This document shows positions 31,234 to 39,292 of a DNA stretch of 39,292 bases, piece by piece. Positions within the stretch are counted from its first letter, which is position 1; each line of letters opens with the position of its first letter. A program made the position numbers and the translations under genes. Source of the DNA: Nitrospira sp. (GTDB lineage: Bacteria > Nitrospirota > Nitrospiria > Nitrospirales > Nitrospiraceae); assembly GCA_013140455.1 (NCBI GenBank), contig JABFSU010000110.1:1-39292 (forward strand). Direction: 5' to 3'. Under the pieces are notes generated by a model. The model saw nothing but the letters and a program-made list of their open reading frames with translations. It made no database searches and was not told the DNA's origin.

Positions 31234-34200
31234 ACCCGTCCCGCCTGTTTATCATGCGGCCGGTGGCGACGGCCCTCCTGATGGTGGCGATCGTGCTCGC
31301 CGGCGCGCTGGCCTATCGCCTGTTGCCGGTCTCCGCGCTGCCGCAGGTGGATTATCCGACCATTCAGGTCCTGACGTTTTATCCGGGCGCCAGCCCGGAT
31401 GTCATGGCCTCCTCCGTGACCGCGCCGTTGGAAAGACAGTTCGGCCAGATGCCCGGGCTGAACCAGATGACCTCCACGAGTTCCGGCGGCAGTTCCGTCG
31501 TGACGCTCCAGTTCAGTCTGGATTTGAATCTCGATATCGCCGAGCAACAAGTACAGGCGGCGATCAATGCCGCTTCCACGTTCATTCCACGGGATTTGCC
31601 CAATCCTCCGGTTTATAACAAGGTCAATCCGGCGGATGCCCCGATTCTGACGCTCGCCCTGACCTCCGCTACCTTGCCGCTGTCCCAGGTCGAAGACCTG
31701 GCCGAAACCCGCTTTGCCCAAAAAATTTCCCAGCTGGCCGGCGTCGGGCTCGTCAGTCTCAGCGGAGGGCAGCGTCCGGCAGTGCGTATTCAGGCGAACC
31801 CGCGTGCGCTGTCCGCCTATGGCCTGACGCTGGAGGATCTGCGTTTCGCCGTGGCAGCCGCCAATGTCAATCAGGCTAAAGGCGCCTTTGACGGCCCGCG
31901 CCGGGCTTCTATCATCAATGCGACCGATCAATTGCTGTCGAGCCGGGATTACCGGCCCCTGATCGTGGCCTATCGCAACGGCGCGCCGGTCCTGCTGTCC
32001 GAAGTGGCCGATGTCATCGACGATGTGGAAAATGTGAAGCAGGCGGCCTGGATGAACGACCAGCCGGCGATTCTGGTCAACATCCAGCGGCAGCCCGGCG
32101 CCAACGTCATCGACGTGGCTGACCGGGTCAAGGCGCTCCTGCCTCAGCTTCAAAGCGCGTTGCCCGCTGCGGTGCAGGTGACGGTGCTCACCGACCGTAC
32201 GACGTCTATTCGGGCATCGGTGCGGGACGTGCAGTTCGAATTGATGCTGGCCGTGGCGCTCGTGATCCTGGTCATCTTTCTGTTTTTGCGGACCCTCTCG
32301 GCGACGATTATTCCCGCGGCAGCGGTCCCGCTGTCGCTGGTGGGGACATTCGGGGTCATGTATCTCATGGGTTTCAGTCTGAATAATCTGACCTTGATGG
32401 CGTTGACGATCTCCACGGGCTTCGTCGTGGACGACGCCATTGTCATGATCGAAAATATCTCCCGGTATATCGAAGAAGGCGAGTCACCGCTGGAGGCGGC
32501 GCTCAAGGGATCGAAGCAAATCGCCTTTACCATTCTCTCCCTGACCATCTCGCTCATTGCCGTGCTGATTCCACTCCTCTTCATGGGCGATGTGGTGGGC
32601 CGGCTGTTCCGCGAGTTTGCCATTACGCTGAGCGCCACGATTCTCGTCTCGGCCGTGGTCTCGCTGACCCTGACGCCGATGATGTGCGCGAGACTGCTGC
32701 GCCACCGGCCTGCAGCGGGACAGGGCCGGTTCTATCGCCGCTCGCAACAGTGGTTCGATCAAACCATTGCGGTCTATGGCCGGACCTTGCGCCGGGTGTT
32801 GCAGCATCAATCGGCGACTCTGGTGGTGGCCGCCGGTACGCTCGTTCTCACCGTGATTTTGTTTCTGATCATTCCCAAGGGCTTCTTTCCCGTGCAGGAC
32901 ACCGGCGCGATCCTCGGGATTACCGAGGCGGAACAGTCGATCTCCTTCAGCGGAATGGTGGAGCGGCAACAGGCGCTGGCCGGTGCCATTCTGGCCGATC
33001 CGGCCGTCGCAAGCCTGTCCTCGTTCATCGGTGTGGACGGGACCAATACGACGCTGAACAGCGGGCGCATCCAGATCAATCTGAAGCCGATGGCCGAACG
33101 GGGACTGAGCGTTCATGAGGTCATCCACCGACTACAGGCGCAAGCGGCCAATGTGGAGGGGATGTCGTTGTTCCTGCAGCCGATGCAGGATTTGACCGTG
33201 GAAGATCGAGTCAGCCGGACACAGTATCAATACACGCTGGAAGACGCGGACCCCGAAGAGCTCAGCCGCTGGGCGCCTGCATTCGTGACGGCGCTTCAGG
33301 CCCTGCCGGAATTGCGCGAGGTCAGCAGCGATCAGCTGGATCGCGGGCTGGCTGCAATGCTGGTGATCGACCGCAGCACGGCTTCGCGTCTGGGGATCAC
33401 CCCGCAGCTTATCGTCGACACGCTCTACGATGCGTTCGGGCAGCGGCAGGTGTCCACGATGTTTACCCAGCTGAATCAGTATCGTGTGGTACTCGAAGTG
33501 ATGCCGGAATTTCAGACCGGGCCGCAGTCGCTGCAGTTTCTCGATATCCGGTCGGGCGCCGGCGGGCAGGTGCCGCTCAATGTGTTTACCCGGTTCTCCG
33601 AGACGACGACCCCGCTGGCTATCAGCCGGCAGGGTCAGTTTCCCGTCGTGACGGTGTCCTTCAATCTTGCGCCGGGGACATCGCTGGGCGATGCGGTTGC
33701 CGCGATCGAGAAAGCCTCGCAGGAGATCGATCTGCCGGTCAGCATTCGCGGGAGTTTTCAGGGGGCGGCCCAGGCGTTTCAAGCGTCGCTGGGGAACGAA
33801 GTCTGGCTGATTCTCGCCGCACTGGTGACGGTCTATATCGTGCTCGGGATTTTGTACGAGAGCTATATCCATCCGCTCACGATTCTGTCCACGCTGCCGT
33901 CGGCCGGAGTGGGCGCATTGCTGGCCCTGATGTTCTTTAGAATTGAGTTCAGCGTCATCGCGCTGATCGGGATCATTCTGCTCATCGGCATCGTCAAGAA
34001 GAACGCCATCATGATGATCGACTTTGCGCTGGAGGCAGAGCGTAAGGAAGGAAAGACACCGGAAGAGGCGATCTACGAGGCCTGCCTGTTGCGCTTCCGG
34101 CCGATCATGATGACCACGATGGCGGCGTTGCTCGGCGCGCTCCCGCTGGCGATCGGATCGGGAGTAGGATCGGAACTGCGGCATCCGCTCGGGATCGTCA

Positions 34201-34346
34201 TCATCGGCGGACTGATTGTGAGCCAGGTGCTGACCTTGTATACGACGCCGGTAGTGTATCTGGCCTTCGACCGGCTGGCGCGGCGCGTCCGGGCCGGCCG
34301 GCCTTCTCCCTCGACGGAAGAGGCGTTGACCCCGGAAACCGTATGA
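31230..34346 (+). CDS. mdtB: RND multidrug efflux transporter (MdtB-type)
   Basis: The 1038-residue inner-membrane pump has the RND order: a first helix with [19 protein letters not shown], a porter loop with [21 protein letters not shown], a membrane-helix group around residue 340 with proton-relay aspartates in [18 protein letters not shown], a second porter loop and a final helix group (about 865-1020) ending with [14 protein letters not shown]. The family exports drugs or bile-type compounds in antiport with protons. It starts at GTG 31230, overlapping the adaptor by four bases, and overlaps the next pump gene by four bases. MdtB and MdtC types usually work as a heteromultimer. Confidence 0.94.
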   Translation: MNPSRLFIMRPVATALLMVAIVLAGALAYRLLPVSALPQVDYPTIQVLTFYPGASPDVMASSVTAPLERQFGQMPGLNQMTSTSSGGSSVVTLQFSLDLNLDIAEQQVQAAINAASTFIPRDLPNPPVYNKVNPADAPILTLALTSATLPLSQVEDLAETRFAQKISQLAGVGLVSLSGGQRPAVRIQANPRALSAYGLTLEDLRFAVAAANVNQAKGAFDGPRRASIINATDQLLSSRDYRPLIVAYRNGAPVLLSEVADVIDDVENVKQAAWMNDQPAILVNIQRQPGANVIDVADRVKALLPQLQSALPAAVQVTVLTDRTTSIRASVRDVQFELMLAVALVILVIFLFLRTLSATIIPAAAVPLSLVGTFGVMYLMGFSLNNLTLMALTISTGFVVDDAIVMIENISRYIEEGESPLEAALKGSKQIAFTILSLTISLIAVLIPLLFMGDVVGRLFREFAITLSATILVSAVVSLTLTPMMCARLLRHRPAAGQGRFYRRSQQWFDQTIAVYGRTLRRVLQHQSATLVVAAGTLVLTVILFLIIPKGFFPVQDTGAILGITEAEQSISFSGMVERQQALAGAILADPAVASLSSFIGVDGTNTTLNSGRIQINLKPMAERGLSVHEVIHRLQAQAANVEGMSLFLQPMQDLTVEDRVSRTQYQYTLEDADPEELSRWAPAFVTALQALPELREVSSDQLDRGLAAMLVIDRSTASRLGITPQLIVDTLYDAFGQRQVSTMFTQLNQYRVVLEVMPEFQTGPQSLQFLDIRSGAGGQVPLNVFTRFSETTTPLAISRQGQFPVVTVSFNLAPGTSLGDAVAAIEKASQEIDLPVSIRGSFQGAAQAFQASLGNEVWLILAALVTVYIVLGILYESYIHPLTILSTLPSAGVGALLALMFFRIEFSVIALIGIILLIGIVKKNAIMMIDFALEAERKEGKTPEEAIYEACLLRFRPIMMTTMAALLGALPLAIGSGVGSELRHPLGIVIIGGLIVSQVLTLYTTPVVYLAFDRLARRVRAGRPSPSTEEALTPETV

Positions 34347-37300
34347 ATATCTCGGCGCCGTTCATCCGACGTCCGGTTGCCACCACATTGTTGACCATCG
34401 GGGTCACGCTTGTCGGTCTCGTCGCGTTCCGTTTCCTGCCCGTCGCCTCGCTGCCGCAAGTCGAGTTTCCGACCATCAATGTGTCGGCTACGCTGCCGGG
34501 CGGCAGCCCGGAAACCATGGCCACCTCGGTGGCGGCTCCACTGGAACATCAGTTCACCCGCATCGCCGGTGTGACGGAGATGACCTCCACGAGCATGCTG
34601 GGGTCTGCGAATATCACGCTGCAATTCGATCTGAGCCGCAATATCGACGGCGCCGCGCGCGACGTCCAAGCCGCCATCATGGCGGCGCGGAGCGAACTAC
34701 CGACGACCCTTCCGAACAGCCCCACGTACCGGAAGATCAATCCGGCCGACGCGCCGATTCTCATCCTGTCGCTGACGTCCGATCTTGTCAGCCGGGGCCG
34801 CATGTATGACGTCGCCTCCAGCATTCTTCAGCAGAAACTGTCGCAAATTGACGGGGTGGGGCAGGTCACGGTCGGTGGTGGCTCGCTCCCGGCTATCCGC
34901 GTCGATCTGAATCCTACGGCGTTGAACAGCTACGGGATCGGACTCGGCGACGTCCGCCGGATGCTGAGCAGCACCAACGTCAATCGCCCCAAGGGGCAGT
35001 TGTCCGACGGGAAGCGGACCTGGGAGGTGCGGACCAACGATCAGCTTCACACAGTGGAAGAGTATCTGCCGCTGATTGTGAGCTATCGGGAGGGGCGAGC
35101 CGTGCGACTCTCGGACATCGCGACCGTCGAGCAGTCGGTCGAGGATCTGCGGACGAGCGGTGTGGCGAACGGCGTCCCGGCGGTGCTTATCATCATCAAT
35201 CGGCAGCCGGGGGCCAACATCATCGAGACTGTCGATCGTGTGCGGGCCATCCTTCCCCAATTGGAAGCGTCGATTCCAGGGAGCATGACGCTGAAAGTCG
35301 TGGTGGACCGCACCCCGGTCATTCGCGCGTCGTTGCATGACGTCGAGCGGACGCTCGCGATTTCCGTCTGTCTCGTGATCCTGGTGGTGTTTGTGTTTCT
35401 GCGGGATGTCCGGGCCACGTTGATTCCCTGTGTGGCGGTGCCGGTCTCGCTGGTCAGTACGTTCGGCGTGATGTATCTCTTCGACTATAGTTTGGATAAC
35501 CTCTCGCTCATGGCCCTCACGATCGCAACCGGGTTTGTCGTGGATGATGCCATCGTCGTTCTGGAGAACATCAGCCGGTACCGGGAGCAGGGTATGGTGC
35601 CGATGCAGGCGGCGCTGCGCGGCGCCCGCGAGATTACCTTTACCGTGCTCTCGATTACCCTCTCGCTCGTGGCCGTTTTCCTCCCGATTCTCTTCATGGG
35701 CGGCATGATGGGGCGGATCTTCCGCGAATTCGCCGTCACGCTCTCTGTGGCGATTCTCGTCTCGCTGGTCGTCTCGCTGACCACCACGCCGATGATGTGC
35801 GCCCGCGTACTCAAAGCGGAGACCGGCAGGCCCCATGGGCGATGGTACCGGATCAGTGAACGGTTCTTTGAAGGTCTGCGCGGCGGCTATGCCGGAAGCC
35901 TCGGCTGGGTCCTCCGCCATCCGCGCAGCATGCTCGCGCTGACGCTGACCACGATGGCCTTCAGCATCTATCTGTACACGATCATGCCTAAGGGTTTCTT
36001 TCCCCAGCAGGACACGGGCCGCATGTTCGGGAATATTCAGGCCGCGCAGGATATTTCATTTCAGGCCATGCGGCAGAAACTTATCGAGGTTGTCGACATC
36101 ATCAAGAGCGACCCGGCTGTGGACACCGTCACAGGATTCAGCGGCGGCGGTGTCAGCGGGAATACCAATGCCGGCCGCATGTTCATCTCGCTGAAGCCGC
36201 TCGAAGAGCGGCAGATCAGTGTGGATCAGGTGATCGCTCGCCTGCGCCCCAAGCTGGCGAAAGTGACGGGCGCTCCGACGGTGCTGCAGGCGATTCAGGA
36301 TCTGCGTATCGGCGGACGCGCCAGCAGCGCGCAGTATCAATATACGCTGCAAAGCGTGGATCTCGCCGAGCTGAACACCTGGGCGCCCAAGGTCGAGCGG
36401 CAGTTGCGCACGCTGCCGGAAATTACGGACGTGAACAGCGATCAGCAGGACAAGGGCCTGCAATCGCTCGTGGTGTTCGATCGCAGCACGGCCTCCCGGC
36501 TGGGGCTTAGTCCCCAACTGATCGACGATACGCTCTACGATGCGTTCGGCCAGCGGCAGGTCTCCATCATGTATACGTCGCTCAACCAGTATCACGTCGT
36601 GATGGAGCTGGCGCCGCAATATTGGCAGAACCCCTCGACGCTGCAGGAAATCTATGTGCGGTCGCCGGTGGGTGCACAGGTGCCGCTCAGCGCCGTGACG
36701 CGGTACGAACCGACGAACACGCTGCTGCTGGTCAACCATCAGGGGCAATTCCCCGGTGTGACTCTGTCGTTCAATATGGCTCCGGGAGCGTCGTTGGGCG
36801 ATGCAGTCCAGGCGATTGAAAAAGCAATGCGGGAGATGGGACTCCCGGCCGGCGTCAAGGGCACATTTCAGGGCGCGGCCAAAGCCTTCCAGGCCTCCGT
36901 CGACAACCAGCCGTTTCTCATCCTCGCCGCTCTGGTCACGGTCTACATTGTGTTGGGGATTCTCTACGAGAGTTACATCCATCCCTTGACGATCTTGTCC
37001 ACGTTGCCGTCCGCCGGAGTGGGTGCGCTGCTCGCGTTGCTCCTGTTTAAGACGGAGCTGAGCATGATCGCGCTGATCGGGATCATTCTATTGATCGGCA
37101 TCGTCAAGAAGAACGCCATCATGATGATCGACTTCGCGTTGGATGCGGAACGCAAGGACGGCAAACGGCCTGAGGCGGCGATCTACGAGGCCTGTCTGCT
37201 ACGCTTCCGGCCGATCATGATGACCACGATGGCGGCGCTGTTCGGCGCGTTGCCCCTGGCGCTGGGAACGGGGGTCGGGTCGGAATTGCGCCGGCCGCTG

Positions 37301-37474
37301 GGTATCGCTATCGTCGGCGGGCTCCTCGTGAGCCAGTTGTTGACGCTCTACACGACGCCGGTGATCTATCTCTATCTCGATCGTGTGCGGTTGCGATTTT
37401 CACGAATGCGCACAGGCCGAGGGATGGACAGGCAACTTCCTCAGAGTACACACTTGCCGGATGTCCAAGGCTAA
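34343..37474 (+). CDS. mdtC: RND multidrug efflux transporter (MdtC-type)
   Basis: The 1043-residue pump is a second RND transporter. It opens with [19 protein letters not shown], has the DD pair in [18 protein letters not shown], the [10 protein letters not shown] porter motif, and a C-terminal helix group ending with [14 protein letters not shown]. It is highly similar to the MdtB-type protein encoded just upstream (for example the shared [20 protein letters not shown]), so the two arose by duplication. Overlap with the previous stop (ATGA) suggests coupled translation. The operon ends about 55 bases before the convergent PilZ gene; I see no clear terminator there. Confidence 0.94.
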   Translation: MNISAPFIRRPVATTLLTIGVTLVGLVAFRFLPVASLPQVEFPTINVSATLPGGSPETMATSVAAPLEHQFTRIAGVTEMTSTSMLGSANITLQFDLSRNIDGAARDVQAAIMAARSELPTTLPNSPTYRKINPADAPILILSLTSDLVSRGRMYDVASSILQQKLSQIDGVGQVTVGGGSLPAIRVDLNPTALNSYGIGLGDVRRMLSSTNVNRPKGQLSDGKRTWEVRTNDQLHTVEEYLPLIVSYREGRAVRLSDIATVEQSVEDLRTSGVANGVPAVLIIINRQPGANIIETVDRVRAILPQLEASIPGSMTLKVVVDRTPVIRASLHDVERTLAISVCLVILVVFVFLRDVRATLIPCVAVPVSLVSTFGVMYLFDYSLDNLSLMALTIATGFVVDDAIVVLENISRYREQGMVPMQAALRGAREITFTVLSITLSLVAVFLPILFMGGMMGRIFREFAVTLSVAILVSLVVSLTTTPMMCARVLKAETGRPHGRWYRISERFFEGLRGGYAGSLGWVLRHPRSMLALTLTTMAFSIYLYTIMPKGFFPQQDTGRMFGNIQAAQDISFQAMRQKLIEVVDIIKSDPAVDTVTGFSGGGVSGNTNAGRMFISLKPLEERQISVDQVIARLRPKLAKVTGAPTVLQAIQDLRIGGRASSAQYQYTLQSVDLAELNTWAPKVERQLRTLPEITDVNSDQQDKGLQSLVVFDRSTASRLGLSPQLIDDTLYDAFGQRQVSIMYTSLNQYHVVMELAPQYWQNPSTLQEIYVRSPVGAQVPLSAVTRYEPTNTLLLVNHQGQFPGVTLSFNMAPGASLGDAVQAIEKAMREMGLPAGVKGTFQGAAKAFQASVDNQPFLILAALVTVYIVLGILYESYIHPLTILSTLPSAGVGALLALLLFKTELSMIALIGIILLIGIVKKNAIMMIDFALDAERKDGKRPEAAIYEACLLRFRPIMMTTMAALFGALPLALGTGVGSELRRPLGIAIVGGLLVSQLLTLYTTPVIYLYLDRVRLRFSRMRTGRGMDRQLPQSTHLPDVQG

Positions 37475-37529
37475 GCGCCGCCGTTGCAGCAGACGGTTGC
37501 GTATCGTGATGGGCAGAGCGGCAGGAAAT

Positions 37530-37895
37530 CTAGGAAGCGACGGCGCTCAGCGATGCGGCGGCGTAGTCAGAATAGACGAGGGTATCTGTCTGTGACGAAG
37601 CGGTGAGAAGATCTGTGACTCGTTCCCGGACCCCCTGACTGTATCGAAGAAACTCCACGCCCAGGTAGCCGTCTTTACACCAGCGTACGACAGAGACTTC
37701 CACCGCCAGCGGTGCGGGCTCCTGCGCCACGGCAATTTCGAGCGCAAGATAGGCTCCGGCATTCAGGTCGATGTCGCTCCGCATCCTGCATCCGGTGGGC
37801 GACAGGTCGAGCAGGACTCCCGTGCCCGTACCGGTATCGCTCTGGATATTCGCCGGGTAGCCGACGGGGATTCTGGTGCGACATCGTGGGTGCAT
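37530..37895 (-). CDS. PilZ-domain protein (c-di-GMP binding candidate)
   Basis: The 121-residue protein has a PilZ domain. The motif RTRIP (residues 6-10) supplies the Arg-rich side, and DLSPTGCRM supplies the D-x-S-x-x-G part, both known to contact c-di-GMP; a beta-strand EVSVVRWCKDGYLGVEFL completes the domain. I chose ATG 37895, which has AGGA about eight bases upstream; an ATG at 37901 and a GTG at 37970 are also in frame. It is a stand-alone reader of the second messenger whose riboswitch and HD-GYP-like protein lie at the other end of the window. It faces the RND operon in convergent orientation. Its partner is not known. Confidence 0.85.
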   Translation of the reverse strand: MHPRCRTRIPVGYPANIQSDTGTGTGVLLDLSPTGCRMRSDIDLNAGAYLALEIAVAQEPAPLAVEVSVVRWCKDGYLGVEFLRYSQGVRERVTDLLTASSQTDTLVYSDYAAASLSAVAS

Positions 37896-38057
37896 GATCA
37901 TTTTCCTGATGAATCTATAGAGCCTATCGGCAGGGAGAGAGGGAAACTTGACCGGTTGTATGAACGTCACACCGGGATCGGCGAGGCTGCGGTTTAGGCG
38001 ACCATGGTTCCCGGCGGTTAGTCGTTCTTCATGAGTTGAACCGACTGGGACGCCAGG

Positions 38058-39233
38058 TTAGCCTTGGGTGGGCGGAGTGAGCCGTCTTCGCGCTCCGCCT
38101 TGGACGATGAGGAATTCATAGAGGCGGCATTCGATGGCGCCGTTGAAGAGGGGCGTGCGTTTGGTGGGAGCCAGGCCGATGAGCTTCGGGGCGCGGAGGT
38201 CGCCGGTAAACAGATAGACGCGCCAGCCGACGCAACGGGTTTTCAGCCAGGAGCCGAGCTTGGGATAAAACACATCCAGATCGGCTTGGGTGCCGAGTCG
38301 GACGCCATAGGGGGGATTCATGACGATGGTGCCCGGTTCTTGCGGCGGGGTGAGGTCGAACAGATCTGTTTGTGTCAGCGCGATGTCATTGGCGACACCG
38401 GCGCACATGAACTGATCTTTGGCGGCTTGCACGGCGCGGGCATCCCGATCAGAGGCATAAATGGGGACGGGGCTGGAGGGCAATTGTTTGGCTTGGGCTT
38501 GAGCCTGGACAGTTTTCCAGAGAGCCGGGTCGAAATTCGAGAATAGTTCAAAGGCGAAGCGCCGACCGAGTCCGGGGGCTATTTTCCTGGCGAGCATGGC
38601 GGCTTCGAGTGGAATAGTCCCGCCGCCACAGAGGGGATCGAGGAGTGGCGTGGTCCCGTTCCAGCCGGTGAGTTGGATGATGCCGGCGGCCAGATTTTCG
38701 CGCAATGGCGCATCGACGGTGGACTCACGGAAGCCGCGCTTGAAGAGCGAATCCCCGGTGGTTCCGAGATAGAGCGTGAGATGGGTGGCATCGAGAAAGG
38801 CGTCGATGCGAATGTCCGGGCGGTTTGAATTGACACTAGGGCGGGTGCCCTTCACCCTGGTGAAGGTGTCGCAGACGGCATCCTTGATGCGCAGAGTGAC
38901 GAAGTCGATACTCTTGAGCGGACAATGCTGTGCGCTGGTTTTCACTTTGATGGTGCGCGTGGGGGTGAACCATTGCGGCCAGGATATGGCGCTGGCCGCG
39001 ACGTAGATATCCTGTTCGTTGCGATAGGGGACCTGCGCGACTTCCAGCAAGATGCGGCTGGCGATGCGGCTTTCAAGATTGGCCCGGTAGATGGTTTTCA
39101 GATTGCCTGAAAATCCGCCGCCGCCTTCGGTCGGGCGCAGGTCGGTGGCGCCGAGGGCGGCCAATTCCTGCTGCAGCAACGCTTCGAGGCCGCGCGGACA
39201 GGGTGCAAAGCAGCGGTAGTTTGTGTTATCCAT
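38058..39233 (-). CDS. THUMP-domain RNA methyltransferase (RlmL/YcbY-like, UPF0020)
   Basis: The 391-residue protein contains CPRGLEALLQQELAALGA at the N-terminus, a THUMP domain (about 45-155), and an N6-adenine or guanine methyltransferase domain with RENLAAGIIQLTGWNG, DPLCGGGTIPLEAAMLA (SAM-binding), YASDRDARAVQAA and NPPYGVRLG, the N-P-P-Y signature of adenine/guanine N-methyltransferases. The family methylates 23S rRNA (RlmL N-terminal half, G2445 in E. coli). The second, RlmK-like half of the E. coli protein is absent here. I start at ATG 39233 with AGGTGA five bases upstream; the frame also opens at a GTG at 39242. The exact target base is inference. Confidence 0.88.
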   Translation of the reverse strand: MDNTNYRCFAPCPRGLEALLQQELAALGATDLRPTEGGGGFSGNLKTIYRANLESRIASRILLEVAQVPYRNEQDIYVAASAISWPQWFTPTRTIKVKTSAQHCPLKSIDFVTLRIKDAVCDTFTRVKGTRPSVNSNRPDIRIDAFLDATHLTLYLGTTGDSLFKRGFRESTVDAPLRENLAAGIIQLTGWNGTTPLLDPLCGGGTIPLEAAMLARKIAPGLGRRFAFELFSNFDPALWKTVQAQAQAKQLPSSPVPIYASDRDARAVQAAKDQFMCAGVANDIALTQTDLFDLTPPQEPGTIVMNPPYGVRLGTQADLDVFYPKLGSWLKTRCVGWRVYLFTGDLRAPKLIGLAPTKRTPLFNGAIECRLYEFLIVQGGARRRLTPPTQG

Positions 39234-39292
39234 CCTGATCACCTAATGAGAAAGAGCCTGCCGTGAAATTCTGCAGTACCTGCGGGGCCCCG

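Noticed and set aside
31038-32153. Minus-strand open frame opposite the adaptor and MdtB-type gene
   Set aside because: Same reason: the plus-strand genes are certain, and this frame has no domain.
33132-34184. Minus-strand open frame opposite the MdtB-type gene
   Set aside because: No motif, odd composition, fully covered by an RND pump gene.
34697-35920. Long open frame on the minus strand opposite the MdtC-type gene
   Set aside because: It is opposite a clear RND gene; it is rich in Arg, Asp and His and has no recognisable motif. High GC favours antisense open frames.
37475-37529. Possible terminator between the RND operon and the PilZ gene
   Set aside because: I could find only a short CCGT/ACGG stem and no T-tract; not reported as a feature.

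Overview
The window is a chromosomal segment from a Gram-negative, GC-rich bacterium. It encodes lipoproteins with lipoboxes, Spy-like periplasmic proteins and a tripartite RND pump. My best guess is a Nitrospira-like member of the Nitrospirota, from gene content and style (DUF4112, slipin/NfeD, class-I c-di-GMP riboswitch, many degenerate toxin-antitoxin modules). No rRNA or other marker gene is present to prove it.

Layout. Bases 1-82 hold a c-di-GMP-I riboswitch on the minus strand, controlling a gene beyond the left edge. Bases 500-3669 encode a two-gene signalling operon: a DUF3391/HD-GYP-like protein with a lost GYP motif, and a hybrid histidine kinase. Then come a cytosolic DsbA-like protein, a DUF4139 secreted coiled-coil protein, a CoA-binding protein overlapping a DUF4112 membrane protein, a single-domain response regulator, a frameshifted 3-hydroxyisobutyrate-dehydrogenase-type gene, a lipoprotein and msrB.

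Bases 11.1-16.5 kb are accessory in character. They hold two copies of a 171-bp element with terminal inverted repeats and internal compensatory changes, a HigBA-like toxin-antitoxin pair behind palindromic operators, two close DUF1810 paralogues, the slipin-nfeD pair, an IS110-type transposase remnant and a small HExxH protein. Divergent from the last is a 1067-residue nuclease-helicase with six C-terminal helicase-associated repeats, a candidate defence gene.

Bases 20.1-23.0 kb form a patchwork downstream of lon. Two degraded copies of the lon 3' end lie at 20140-20290 and 22138-22170, in the same orientation as the intact lon (23019-25409). Between the copies sit two complete toxin-antitoxin modules, a piece of a third, an SGNH hydrolase and a tiny Cys4 protein. 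This looks like repeated insertion or duplication at the lon 3' end.

Bases 25.6-37.5 kb hold a lipoprotein with about twelve D-x-x-G-x-D-x-Y repeats, and divergently an apparent stress operon: Spy-like protein, ECF sigma factor, small membrane protein (probable anti-sigma), second Spy-like protein, and an MdtABC-type RND pump. A TGTAAC-N17-CGAC promoter stands in front of the first gene and matches ECF (sigma-X-like) promoters, so the cluster is probably self-regulated by envelope stress or metal sensing. The right end carries a PilZ-domain gene and a THUMP-domain 23S rRNA methyltransferase-like gene. The riboswitch, HD-GYP-like protein and PilZ protein all point to active c-di-GMP signalling.
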